Source: an uncultured Bacteroidales bacterium
Lineage (GTDB): Bacteria > Bacteroidota > Bacteroidia > Bacteroidales > UBA932
Direction of reading: 5' to 3'
Length of the DNA stretch: 32,531 nucleotides
Assembly (NCBI GenBank): GCA_945827785.1
Contig: CALZOR010000019.1
Span: forward strand, 1 to 32,531
Shown here: piece after piece, positions 17,368 through 26,460 of the stretch
Numbering within the stretch: the first letter of the stretch is position 1
Layout of the letters: each line of letters starts with the position of its first letter
Made by a program: the position numbers and the translations under genes
Notes under the pieces: model-generated
The model's database searches: none
What the model was told of the DNA's origin: nothing
The model's input: only the letters and a program-made list of their open reading frames with translations

Positions 17368-17401
17368 AATAACCTGTTAACTTGATGGTTAACAGGTTAT
17401 T
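17368..17401. terminator. Perfect 14-bp inverted repeat between the PPTase gene and nrdD (terminator or operator)
   Basis: AATAACCTGTTAAC-ttgatg-GTTAACAGGTTATT. Confidence 0.6.
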
Positions 17402-17479
17402 ATATATGGATATAAAATAGAATTTATTAAAATTGAATAACAAATATGTTATTTTCCAGTGGCTCTGGCATTTGCATCG

Positions 17480-18115
17480 TCAGCTTACAAGCCATACGAG
17501 GACGTGGCGGTCGAAAGTGATGTATTCAAGCTCGAATTCTTCCTCGTGTCCGTCTTTGTGGATGAAGGTTGCCTCAAGTTCTCCCTCACCTTTCGGGTGA
17601 AATTTCTCAACCTCGATCTGCTCGGCAAAATCCACTCTGTTCTGGGACATTCTCTTGAAGATGGCCTCCTTTGCACACCAGTAGATTGCCAGCTGCTCGT
17701 TCCTCTTGTCCTGATCGAGGTCATCAATCTCATCTTCGGAAAGAGCCTTCTTCTCCACTGCGGAGAAATCCCTGTCAAGAGATTCGATATCAATTCCCAG
17801 ATCGTCCTCGTCGTGGGTGATGATTGCTACGTATTTCTCCGTGTGGGTTATGCTGATATTTGTAACGCAGTTTTCAAGGTATGGCTTGCCGTTGTCGTGG
17901 TGGTGGAGGTACATTTTTTCTTCGAACACCTCGTTCAGCAGTGCCCTGACGGCAAGTTTCTGCTTTCTCTGACTTTCGCTTCTTATCAGAGAGATTTCTT
18001 CCATTTCATCATTCGGAACCGAACTCAGTTCTGTCAGTTCCTTTTCTGTTTCCGTAATTTGCCAGACGGCGATTTCTGCTTTGTTGTCCAGTTTATTTCT
18101 AAGATATAGTGCCAT
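17480..18115 (-). CDS. 4'-phosphopantetheinyl transferase superfamily protein
   Basis: LGIDIESLDRDFSAVE...YWCAKEAIFK signature; ATG at 18115 (track starts at TTG 18136). Confidence 0.88.
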   Translation of the reverse strand: MALYLRNKLDNKAEIAVWQITETEKELTELSSVPNDEMEEISLIRSESQRKQKLAVRALLNEVFEEKMYLHHHDNGKPYLENCVTNISITHTEKYVAIITHDEDDLGIDIESLDRDFSAVEKKALSEDEIDDLDQDKRNEQLAIYWCAKEAIFKRMSQNRVDFAEQIEVEKFHPKGEGELEATFIHKDGHEEEFELEYITFDRHVLVWLVS

Positions 18116-18140
18116 AAGTTTAAATAAAGTAATCAATCTG

Positions 18141-18357
18141 TCCTATGAAACCAATCCGCATGGTGCGCCAATATACGACAAACCGGTGCGTGCAGACCAT
18201 GCACACACACAGAAAGACGCCTCTTCCTCACCGGAAGGGGTGCCCATTACCATAAAAACTGTCTGGGACAAAGGATCATCCGACTTGGGATCCGTAGATA
18301 ATTTCTGTTCTGTCAATATTGGACTGGGAGGTTCCACGTTTCAATCTGTATTTGAAT
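18141..18357 (-). ncRNA. Candidate structured RNA, rod-like; possibly a 6S RNA homologue, or a long structured leader of the PPTase gene
   Basis: Downstream of TATATTTG; nested complementary segments TGAAAC/GTTTCA (18338-18343 with 18146-18151), CCAATATtGACAGA/TTTGTCgtATATTGG, CAGACAG/CTGTGTG, apical CTTCC-ggtga-GGAAG, and an 8-bp hairpin GTGTGTGC-atggtct-GCACGCAC (18186-18208). Confidence 0.5.
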
Positions 18358-18363
18358 CGGCGG

Positions 18364-18371
18364 CAAATATA
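18364..18371 (-). promoter_or_regulatory. -7 element TATATTTG driving the structured RNA/PPTase region
   Basis: Exact TAnnTTTG match. Confidence 0.55.
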
Positions 18372-18445
18372 GTAAAGAGTTTTCAAATCGTAAAATTTTA
18401 TTTCAATCTGTAGGCAAAAGTAGTTTTATCTTACCGGAAATATGT

Positions 18446-18453
18446 TATATTTG
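18446..18453 (+). promoter_or_regulatory. -7 element TATATTTG(CA) for mdh
   Basis: Exact match; 38 bp upstream of ATG 18492. Confidence 0.65.
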
Positions 18454-18491
18454 CACTGCGAAAAATGAACGATTTTTTAGATACTGATATT

Positions 18492-19484
18492 ATGAAATTT
18501 TTAACTGACGAGAAACTCGTAATTGTAGGCGCCGGCGGAATGATCGGCTCCAACATGGTTCAGTCCGTGCTTATGCTCGGCCTCACTCCTAACATCTGCC
18601 TCTATGACATCTATGAGCCAGGCGTACACGGCGTGTATGACGAAATGTGTCACTGCGCATTCCCTGGTGCCCACCTTTCCTACACTGTAGATCCTGAGGT
18701 TGCATTCACAGGAGCAAAGTACATCATCTCTTCAGGTGGTGCACCTCGTAAAGAGGGTATGACCCGTGAGGACCTCCTGAAAGGAAACTGCCAGATTGCA
18801 GCTGATTTCGGAGAGAATATCAGAAAGTATTGCCCGGACGTGAAACATGTAGTGGTTATCTTCAACCCGGCTGACGTTACAGCTCTTACAGCTCTCATCC
18901 ACTCAGGCCTCAAGCCAAACCAGCTTACTTCACTTGCGGCTCTCGACTCAACCCGTCTTCAGCAGCAGCTCGCTCAAGAGTTCGGCGTTCAGCAGGACAA
19001 GGTGACAGACGCATTCACTTATGGCGGTCACGGTGAGCAGATGGCAGTATTTGCATCAAAGGCAAAGATTGACGGCAAGCCGCTTTCAGAGCTTCCTCTT
19101 TCGGCAGAGCGTTGGGCAGAAATCAAGCACATGACTACCCAGGGTGGTTCAAACATCATCAAGCTCCGTGGACGTTCATCATTCCAGAGCCCTGCTTATC
19201 AGGCTGTCAAGATGATCGAAGGCGCAATGGGCGGTGAGAAATTCAACTGGCCTGCAGGATGCTATGTGAACTGCGACAAATGCGGTTACAAGAACGTAAT
19301 GATGGCAATGCCTACCGTAATCGATGCAGACGGAGTTCATTTCACTGCTCCTGAAGGAACAGCTGAGGAAATGGCTGCTCTCCAGAAATCTTACGAGCAC
19401 CTTCAGAAGATGCGCGATGAGATTATCGGTCTCGGCATCATCCCACCAGTTGAGGAGTGGAGTGCTCTCAATCCGAATCTCTAG
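18492..19484 (+). CDS. mdh: Malate dehydrogenase
   Basis: MKFLTDEKLVIVGAGGMIGSNMVQSVLML..., VVIFNPADVTALTAL, TYGGHGEQMAVF; lactate/malate dehydrogenase family; ATG 18492 preferred over 18465. Confidence 0.88.
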   Translation: MKFLTDEKLVIVGAGGMIGSNMVQSVLMLGLTPNICLYDIYEPGVHGVYDEMCHCAFPGAHLSYTVDPEVAFTGAKYIISSGGAPRKEGMTREDLLKGNCQIAADFGENIRKYCPDVKHVVVIFNPADVTALTALIHSGLKPNQLTSLAALDSTRLQQQLAQEFGVQQDKVTDAFTYGGHGEQMAVFASKAKIDGKPLSELPLSAERWAEIKHMTTQGGSNIIKLRGRSSFQSPAYQAVKMIEGAMGGEKFNWPAGCYVNCDKCGYKNVMMAMPTVIDADGVHFTAPEGTAEEMAALQKSYEHLQKMRDEIIGLGIIPPVEEWSALNPNL

Positions 19485-19533
19485 TCGACGGAAATACGGA
19501 AATTTGCAGCATTTTTGCCAAATTTGAACAAAG

Positions 19534-19571
19534 AAAATCGCCCCTGGAAGCTCTTCCAGAGGCGATTTTTT
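19534..19571 (+). terminator. Rho-independent terminator after mdh
   Basis: AAAATCGCCcCTGGAAG-ct-CTTCCAGaGGCGATTTT followed by TT. Confidence 0.92.
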
Positions 19572-19574
19572 AAT

Positions 19575-19605
19575 TTATCCATTGACAATTTCAGTCAATG
19601 GATAA
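19575..19605. repeat. Second perfect inverted repeat (12-bp arms, 7-nt loop) directly after the mdh terminator
   Basis: TTATCCATTGAC-aatttca-GTCAATGGATAA. Confidence 0.8.
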
Positions 19606-19643
19606 TTCTTTGGAACTTTGCAGCGGATATAAAATATAAAGCT

Positions 19644-20897
19644 ATGGAGAGAAAGAAAAATTATCTGTTCGCAGCATTGCTCCTTATTTTTGCTACTGTT
19701 TCATGTGAACTTGTCGATGATGACTTGAACAAACACTGGAATCCTGATTCCGGTAATGACAGTACGGCTGTTGATCTGGATGCCGTTGCGGAAATCATTG
19801 CCGCTCTTCCCCTGGATGACATACATCTGAAGGAGGTTCATGCGGCCGTGAGCAGTTCGTCTCTAAACGGTTACGATGAAGAGTATACCATGCGCAATCT
19901 CTTTTCAAATCCGGGTTCCGGAGTCGGCGACCCCGAAGTGGAGTCCAAGGCTGCGCAGTTCATGCAAAATCCGCTCAGAAAGCTGATAGAAGAGCATGTA
20001 CACAGTTCTGCAGGCATACCGACCAAGGCCGGCACTTCCTCAGAGGTTGATCCGGACAAGTTTCTCAAGGCTCTGACTGACTCGGATATCCAGATTTACT
20101 GGCCTTTTTCAGAAAACTGGGACGGGAGCACTTTCCCAATTGTAACATTTGACCCGGAAGACGGAGCCGATGCGAATGTCGGCTATCGTCTGATTGTCGG
20201 CCGGGACGGGAGCCGGAGCATCGAAAGCGTGATTGTCGATGAAGAGATGGCTGCCGAAGAGCCGGTGTGGGTGGTGAACAGAAACTCGGATGCAGGTTAT
20301 ACTTCACTTGAAATGCTGCGCAGGAATGACCCTGACTGGGGAGAAGGAGGCGGTTCAATCATAGTCATGCCTTCCGGAAAACTGAACCTCTGCCCGGGAA
20401 CCAAAGCATCCTCAAAACCCCTTAGGTCGCTTGTCCTGAAGGACTTTACAATGAAGAGGAATTTTGACCCATGGTTTGCCGGGGCATCTGAATTCTTCGT
20501 CAAGACCGGCTATGTGGAGGACTTCACCGCAACGACTGAAGCCGAACTGAGGCTGTACAATCCTACCGTGACTGATTTTCTTGTCGTCGTGAAGCGCAAT
20601 CAGGTCGGGATTCCCCAGCCGTTCAATGCCATGCTGATAACAGACTGGAGCGACCAGATGACGCATTGTGCATTCATGATAACGGAAGATGACGGGGGCA
20701 CCAGGACGGAATGGAAGTGTACGGCTCTGGTAAGGGTTGCATCGAAGAGTTATGGCGTGGAAATAAACCTGCCTTTCAATTCCAGGGATGACTATGTCTG
20801 GAGAGGACAGCTTTCAAACAAGTGGATAAAGCAGAATAGCGGAATAACCTCGCATTTCGGGGATGTGGACCTTACTTTTGAGGTCCTTGAGCAGTAG
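19644..20897 (+). CDS. Hypothetical lipoprotein (417 aa)
   Basis: MERKKNYLFAALLLIFATVSCE signal/lipobox; no recognised domain. Confidence 0.75.
   Translation: MERKKNYLFAALLLIFATVSCELVDDDLNKHWNPDSGNDSTAVDLDAVAEIIAALPLDDIHLKEVHAAVSSSSLNGYDEEYTMRNLFSNPGSGVGDPEVESKAAQFMQNPLRKLIEEHVHSSAGIPTKAGTSSEVDPDKFLKALTDSDIQIYWPFSENWDGSTFPIVTFDPEDGADANVGYRLIVGRDGSRSIESVIVDEEMAAEEPVWVVNRNSDAGYTSLEMLRRNDPDWGEGGGSIIVMPSGKLNLCPGTKASSKPLRSLVLKDFTMKRNFDPWFAGASEFFVKTGYVEDFTATTEAELRLYNPTVTDFLVVVKRNQVGIPQPFNAMLITDWSDQMTHCAFMITEDDGGTRTEWKCTALVRVASKSYGVEINLPFNSRDDYVWRGQLSNKWIKQNSGITSHFGDVDLTFEVLEQ
20867..20886. repeat. 6-bp inverted repeat inside the convergent gene overlap
   Basis: GGACCT-tacttttg-AGGTCC. Confidence 0.5.
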
Positions 20898-22761
20898 CTT
20901 TGACTGTCATTTCGCATCTTGCGCAGTCAAATCCGAGAGCAAGGTATCGGCCATTGTTGTGAAGGAACAATTCCTTTCCGGCAATTTTCCCGGCTGCCTG
21001 TGGATGGTATTTAGGGCAGAGTCCAAGTTCATATCGGATACAGTACTTCGTTCTCATCAGCTCGGCATCAGCTATTGGCTCAAGTTCATAGGCTTTTCCC
21101 GTCATGCCTGCTCCATATTGTGAGTATATTTCCTCGGAAAGGGAATTGGATATGTTCTGTTTGTAGCTTGTCCGGCCGGATGGGAATGCTAGTCCTGCTT
21201 CAGGAATCTCTCTGTTTAACAGGGGTTTAGCAATGCATGTCCTTGTGTTGAGCGCATCGGCGAGACTCCTGCGGATTTCATTGAGGCATGCTGCACTGAC
21301 AAGCGGGAGGGGAACATCTCCGGCAATGGCTCCCAGGTGGAAGCGGTAGTGCTGCGCACTCTTTTCAAACTGGGTAAGGAGCAGGCTGCGGATGCGCTGC
21401 TGATTGTCTGCCATTGTATTTCCGGCTTCAGAAGTGATTTCTGCACGGCGTCCGTCTTCACTTATGGCGGAGGCTGTGAGCCGGTACATGCCCTTGTCAT
21501 CGCAAGAAACGGAGATGTCAACCTTGACGCCAACTTCTCTTTTTATTGCAGAGCGCTGGATTTCTTTTTCAAAGGCAGAGTCCAGGTTCCTGAAAATACG
21601 CGCTCCGATGAAAAGTCCGTCTATGGCCTTGCTCCTGATTTTGAAGCCGTTGCATACATCCCCTCTGAATCCCACAACATTCCCGTCCCTGGCAACGAAT
21701 GAGAATCCATCCCCGTTAGAAAGCTTCAGGTCTGGGGATAACGGGGCAATCTGTATCAATGTCCTGTCCTTGGAAATGCCGCTTACAGTACCGATTTCCT
21801 CGCCCATGGATTTGGCTGCATCCATGCTGGCCCATTTCCCCCGGCGGGAGTCTATGAAAAGCTCGGTGAATCCGCGGTTGAATGTTTTGGACAGGTCCGG
21901 GATGAATCCTCCGGAGGTCCTGCCGAATGAGGCTCTCTCCCATTTCCCGGGAACGGACTCAATTATCCTGTCAAGCTGGGCAGAATAGTCCAGAACGGTG
22001 TTCCGGACATAAGATTCATTTTTAAGACGCCCTTCGATCTTGAAGGAAGAAATACCTGCTTCGGCAAGCTCGGCCATCCTGTCCTTCAATCTGTAATCTT
22101 TCAGTGAGAGCAGGGCTTTGTCCCTGACGATGGTCTTGCCGTCCCGATCAACCAGGTCGTATTTCGAACGGCAGGCCTGAATGCATGCTCCGCGGTTGGC
22201 ACTCCTGCCTGCAATCATCTCGGACAGGTAACACTGGCCGCTGTAGCAGACACATAACGCCCCATGGACGAAAAACTCCAGCTCGCATGATGTTGCCTTG
22301 CGGATTACCCGGATCTGCTCAAGCGAAAGTTCCCTTTCAAGAATCAGTCTTGAGAAGCCGAGACTTTCCAGCCAGGCGGCCTGTTCCGGAGTGCGTATCG
22401 CACATTGGGTTGAAGCATGAAGCGGAAGGCGGAAATCCTTTCCCATCTTTTGTGCGAGACGCAGAATGGCCAGGTCCTGGACTATGATGGCATCAACTCC
22501 TGCCTCCTGCACCTGCATCATGGCGCTGGCTGCCTCGTCAAGCTCTTCCTCGTACAGTATTGTATTGAGAGTGACAAAAATGCGGCTACCGAATCTGTGG
22601 GCATGGCTGCACAGGATGGCAAGGTCCTCCATGCTGTTTCCGGCAGAAGCCCTTGCTCCGAACTTCGGCCCTGCCATATACACGGCATCGGCACCGCAGT
22701 CGATTGCCGCGATGCCGATATCCTTATTCCTTGCAGGAGCAAGAAGTTCGAGTGAATTCAT
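20872..22761 (-). CDS. U32 family peptidase
   Basis: 629 aa; LELLAPARNKDIGIAAIDCGADAVYMAGPKFGARASAGNS; FVHGALCVCYSGQCYLSEMIAGRSANRGACIQACR; SFKIEGRLKN. Confidence 0.92.
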   Translation of the reverse strand: MNSLELLAPARNKDIGIAAIDCGADAVYMAGPKFGARASAGNSMEDLAILCSHAHRFGSRIFVTLNTILYEEELDEAASAMMQVQEAGVDAIIVQDLAILRLAQKMGKDFRLPLHASTQCAIRTPEQAAWLESLGFSRLILERELSLEQIRVIRKATSCELEFFVHGALCVCYSGQCYLSEMIAGRSANRGACIQACRSKYDLVDRDGKTIVRDKALLSLKDYRLKDRMAELAEAGISSFKIEGRLKNESYVRNTVLDYSAQLDRIIESVPGKWERASFGRTSGGFIPDLSKTFNRGFTELFIDSRRGKWASMDAAKSMGEEIGTVSGISKDRTLIQIAPLSPDLKLSNGDGFSFVARDGNVVGFRGDVCNGFKIRSKAIDGLFIGARIFRNLDSAFEKEIQRSAIKREVGVKVDISVSCDDKGMYRLTASAISEDGRRAEITSEAGNTMADNQQRIRSLLLTQFEKSAQHYRFHLGAIAGDVPLPLVSAACLNEIRRSLADALNTRTCIAKPLLNREIPEAGLAFPSGRTSYKQNISNSLSEEIYSQYGAGMTGKAYELEPIADAELMRTKYCIRYELGLCPKYHPQAAGKIAGKELFLHNNGRYLALGFDCARCEMTVKATAQGPQK

Positions 22762-22762
22762 C

Positions 22763-23704
22763 CTAAAGAGTCTTCAGCTGCTCAGTTGCAGTTGCCCCGA
22801 ACTGAGGGTCGTTCACAATCTTCTCGTAGTACTCCTTTGCTTTAGCTTTGTTGCCAGCCTGCTGGTAAAGAACTGCAACGGTGCAGATTACACCTGCAGC
22901 ATCCTTTGCCTTAGGAGAAATCTCAAGATATTTCTCATAGAGGGCGATGCACTCTTCGTTCTTTCCGAGCTTCTGTGCTGCACTTGCTGAAAGTTTGTAT
23001 GCATTGGCATTCTCAAGAGCCTCGTTTGACTTGGCTGCCATGTCAATGACTTCCTGATATTTCTTTGCTTTGAGAGCGCTCTGGGCTTTCATGAGGTAGA
23101 TCTGTGAGATAACCTTTACTGCATTGTCTTCCTGACCGTTTGCCTTTGCAACTTCGAGTGCCTGAAGAGCATCGTCAAGCTTTCCGCCTTTCATATATGC
23201 CTGGCCAAGCTGGATTGCAGTGTTGCCGTTTTCCGGGTCGAGTTCAAGAACCTTCTTGAAATTCTCGGCAGCCTTAGCAAAATCTTTTGCTTTCATGGCC
23301 TCTTTAGCGTCAGTGTTGTATTTGAGTTTCCATGTCTGGCCAAGAAGTTCCTCTGCCTCAGAAGCGATTTCAGCTTCACCATAGTTGTCAGCGTTCTCCT
23401 TTGCTTTTCCGAATGCTGCGATTGCACCGTCAAAATCTTTTGAGTTGTAAAGGTCTTTTGCAATAGAAAGAGAAACTGAGCAGATTGCTTTTTTGCAATT
23501 GTTTATGAGGTCAGTTGCATCATCTCCGAGCGATTCTGCCATTGTGAGGGCATTCTGAAAATGCTCAAGAGCAGCGGCGTTGTTTCCCATCTGGAGTTCC
23601 ATCGCTCCATTATTGTAAGTCTCTGTTGCCTGTGCCAGATCCTGTGCTGACAAGGAGATAGCCGACATTACGACGGCAGCTACAATCAGTAAAACCTTTT
23701 TCAT
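22763..23704 (-). CDS. Tetratricopeptide repeat protein with signal peptide
   Basis: MKKVLLIVAAVVMSAISLSAQ; TPR units such as FAKAAENFKKVLELDPENGNTAIQLGQAYMKGGKLDDALQAL; 1-bp gap to the U32 gene. Confidence 0.85.
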   Translation of the reverse strand: MKKVLLIVAAVVMSAISLSAQDLAQATETYNNGAMELQMGNNAAALEHFQNALTMAESLGDDATDLINNCKKAICSVSLSIAKDLYNSKDFDGAIAAFGKAKENADNYGEAEIASEAEELLGQTWKLKYNTDAKEAMKAKDFAKAAENFKKVLELDPENGNTAIQLGQAYMKGGKLDDALQALEVAKANGQEDNAVKVISQIYLMKAQSALKAKKYQEVIDMAAKSNEALENANAYKLSASAAQKLGKNEECIALYEKYLEISPKAKDAAGVICTVAVLYQQAGNKAKAKEYYEKIVNDPQFGATATEQLKTL

Positions 23705-23773
23705 GTTGTCTGTTTTTAATGTTTATAATATGTAATTATTTATCTTATTCTTGCCCAAAAGGGCATATAAGTG

Positions 23774-23781
23774 CAAAAGTA
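23774..23781 (-). promoter_or_regulatory. -7 element TACTTTTG(CA) for TPR-U32 operon
   Basis: TAnnTTTG match. Confidence 0.55.
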
Positions 23782-23795
23782 GGGATTTTTTGTTT

Positions 23796-23803
23796 TAATT
23801 TTG
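23796..23803 (+). promoter_or_regulatory. -7 element TAATTTTG(CA) for M16 gene
   Basis: TAnnTTTG match 27 bp upstream of ATG 23831; divergent from 23774-23781. Confidence 0.55.
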
Positions 23804-23830
23804 CAAACAAAAATAAGAAACGTATTAAAA

Positions 23831-26458
23831 ATGAATAACAGGATACTATTATTGTTAATTTCATGGCTGTTTTCAGCTTTTCCTCTTGCCGCTCAGACCT
23901 TGCCGAAACTTCCGTCTGATCCGGCAATTCATCAGGGAATCCTGCCGAACGGTACCAAGTGGTTCATTGCAGTCAACCCGTCAACAAGGCAGACGGCTGA
24001 TTTCGCTTTGGTCCAGAAGGTCGGTTCCGGAAACGGGGATGCTGAAATCAATCCCGTTGAGATTGCTGGCCGAAATATGGCGTCCCTTCCCCATTTCAGG
24101 AAACAGTCTCCTGCACAGTTCCTTTCTTCAAAAGGAATAACGCCAGGGAAGGATGGCTATGTGAAGGTTTCGGAAGATGCTACGATATACAGGCTTTCCA
24201 ATGTGCTGATGTATGATGAGAAGTCAGTTACGGATTCCACCCTCCTTTTCTTATTTGATGTAATCAATTCGTCGGCATCCGTTGATGACGGGGAACGGGG
24301 AAGGTATGCCCCTTCAAATCAGGCAATTATTGTCAGTGGGGATGTCAAGCCGGAAAGTGTGGTAAGCATAATGTATGCAATGTCCCTGATGGTCAATGCA
24401 AAGTCTTCTCTTGAGCAGAAGGAGCTCTATCGGTGGGTTCATCCTGCAGAAGGACCTGTTGTCGTGTCCGATACAACCGGGTGCGGCTTATCAGAACTTT
24501 CATTCAAATGGCAGTTTCCGCGCACTCCCGAGGACTTGATGGAAACAATCCAGCCGGCATTGGTTGAGATGGTAATGAATGAGCTCGGGATATTGGCTGC
24601 AAGGACGGTTCAGGATAATTTCAAACTCTCCGGCATACCTTACTCCAATATGGAATGTGTCTATGTCCCAAGTTCCGCAACTTCCGGGAATGAGTCATTT
24701 ACAATCAGCATAGACTGTCCTGAGGAAAAGCTTGCAGATGCTCTTGGTGTAATGTCCGGAGCCATGTCGGCGATAGCTTCTTCACAGATTCCCTTGAGGG
24801 AATTCATTTCTTGCAAAAGCAAGGCAGTTGCCATGATGGCCGGAAAGATAGCTTCTCCGGTCAGGGATAACTCGGAATATATTGACCGGTGTGCCGATGC
24901 TTTCCTGCATCACGGTTCCCTGGCATCAGCCAAGCAGAAATACGATTTCTACACATCGCGGGTGATTGAGGATGAAACCGAACTCGGCTTGTTCAATTCC
25001 ATTGTGCATGCTTCTCTGTCAGATCTTTCCTGCCTGACAGTGTCTTGCTGCGGAGCTTCTTCCATGCCTGAGGCTCGGGTGAAAGACATATTCATGGAGG
25101 CATGGAAGAAGGCGGAATGTACGGTGCCTTCAAGGCCTTATTCAAATGTGGCTTATTCGGAGCTTCCGCCTGTCCCTCAGAAATTCAAGGTCATTTCTTC
25201 AAAGACGGACCGGACATCGGGCAGTTCCATCTGGGTGTTTTCCAATGGCTTTACGGTTGTGTACAAGAAAATGCCAACAGAGGGCAATCTGTTCTGTTCA
25301 CTTTCACTTAACGGGGGTTATGGCAATGTCCCGGACCTGGTACAGGGTGAAGGCGCGTTTTTCAGTGACTATCTCAACCTGTGCCTGATCAACGGCTGCC
25401 CAGGGTCGGATTTCTTCCGTGCATTGGAAGATGAAGGAGTATATCTCCATCCGAAAGTTTCCCTGGCTAACATGAAAATTTCAGGAGTTTCTCCCTCAGA
25501 GAAACTCCCATTGCTGATGAATGCTCTGATATCAGTGTTCAACCACAGAACGGAGTCCGCAGAATTATATCCATATTACAAAGAATGCCAACAGCTAAGG
25601 TACGATTCTACAACAACGGAATATGCGAGGATGGCTGAAATAGACAGGATAATCTGTCCGGACAACAAATATTCCGAATTTGCTGATCCGGATGTCCTGT
25701 CGGAAGATTTCCTTCAAAAGGGAGAATCCCTGTTCCGGGCACAGGCGGAAAAAATGGATGACGGAGTCTTGGTTCTGGTAGGCGACATGGATGAGTCTGC
25801 TCTGAAAAAGGTTCTTCAGGGATATGTCCATTGCTTCAAGACCTCACAAAAGGCCTTCCCGAGGTCATATTACCGTTACCAGCCGGTATCAGGGACTTCT
25901 GTATATTCGGTGGAAGGAGAAACTGACATGGTTGACATTGTCATGACCGCTCCATATTCCCTGACTTCTGAGAATATGATGTCAATGATGGCTGCCGAGT
26001 CTGTTCTCAGGAACCGTCTCGCTCCCGTAATGGCTCGGGCCGGTTATGCCGCGGACGTGAAACTGAGGCTTACAAGCCACCCTCAGGAACGTCTGAATCT
26101 GATAATAAGCGCAAAGAAGGCTGGTCAAGAGGGCTTCGGACAGGACTTTACGCAAGCAGATCCGATAGAAACCCTTGCCCTTATGAGAGAGGTCCTTGCC
26201 TCTCTGGATAAAATTGATGTACAGGAAGCTGAACTCAAAGCTTGCAAGGAGTCAATCAAGGGAAAAATTGAATACAGCATTTCAGACCCTGCCTGGTGGG
26301 TTTCGGTCTTGTCGAAGCGCTATATGGAAGGCAAAGATATGTACACCAGTATCAAAGCCAAGGCTGATGCAGTTTCTGCAGAAAAGATAAGCGCCATCTT
26401 CAATGCCTTGTCCAAGGGAACCCGCGTCGAATATGTAACCAAAGCCAAAGGAATATAA
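23831..26458 (+). CDS. M16 (insulinase)-family protein, apparently catalytically degenerate
   Basis: 875 aa with signal peptide; M16-like start LPKLPSDPAIHQGILPNGTKWFIAVNPSTRQTADFAL and M16 C-terminal regions (MVDIVMTAPY, LRNRLAPVMARAGYAADVKL, SDPAWWVSVLSKRYMEGKDM); no HxxEH motif. Confidence 0.8.
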   Translation: MNNRILLLLISWLFSAFPLAAQTLPKLPSDPAIHQGILPNGTKWFIAVNPSTRQTADFALVQKVGSGNGDAEINPVEIAGRNMASLPHFRKQSPAQFLSSKGITPGKDGYVKVSEDATIYRLSNVLMYDEKSVTDSTLLFLFDVINSSASVDDGERGRYAPSNQAIIVSGDVKPESVVSIMYAMSLMVNAKSSLEQKELYRWVHPAEGPVVVSDTTGCGLSELSFKWQFPRTPEDLMETIQPALVEMVMNELGILAARTVQDNFKLSGIPYSNMECVYVPSSATSGNESFTISIDCPEEKLADALGVMSGAMSAIASSQIPLREFISCKSKAVAMMAGKIASPVRDNSEYIDRCADAFLHHGSLASAKQKYDFYTSRVIEDETELGLFNSIVHASLSDLSCLTVSCCGASSMPEARVKDIFMEAWKKAECTVPSRPYSNVAYSELPPVPQKFKVISSKTDRTSGSSIWVFSNGFTVVYKKMPTEGNLFCSLSLNGGYGNVPDLVQGEGAFFSDYLNLCLINGCPGSDFFRALEDEGVYLHPKVSLANMKISGVSPSEKLPLLMNALISVFNHRTESAELYPYYKECQQLRYDSTTTEYARMAEIDRIICPDNKYSEFADPDVLSEDFLQKGESLFRAQAEKMDDGVLVLVGDMDESALKKVLQGYVHCFKTSQKAFPRSYYRYQPVSGTSVYSVEGETDMVDIVMTAPYSLTSENMMSMMAAESVLRNRLAPVMARAGYAADVKLRLTSHPQERLNLIISAKKAGQEGFGQDFTQADPIETLALMREVLASLDKIDVQEAELKACKESIKGKIEYSISDPAWWVSVLSKRYMEGKDMYTSIKAKADAVSAEKISAIFNALSKGTRVEYVTKAKGI

Positions 26459-26460
26459 AG

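Noticed and set aside
17459-18109. 216-aa plus-strand ORF antisense to the PPTase gene
   Set aside because: Opposite strand carries the phosphopantetheinyl transferase signature; the translation looks like a shadow ORF.
18081-18413. Small ORFs (110 aa plus, 64 aa minus) in the PPTase-mdh gap
   Set aside because: No coding signal; better explained by structured RNA/leader sequence.
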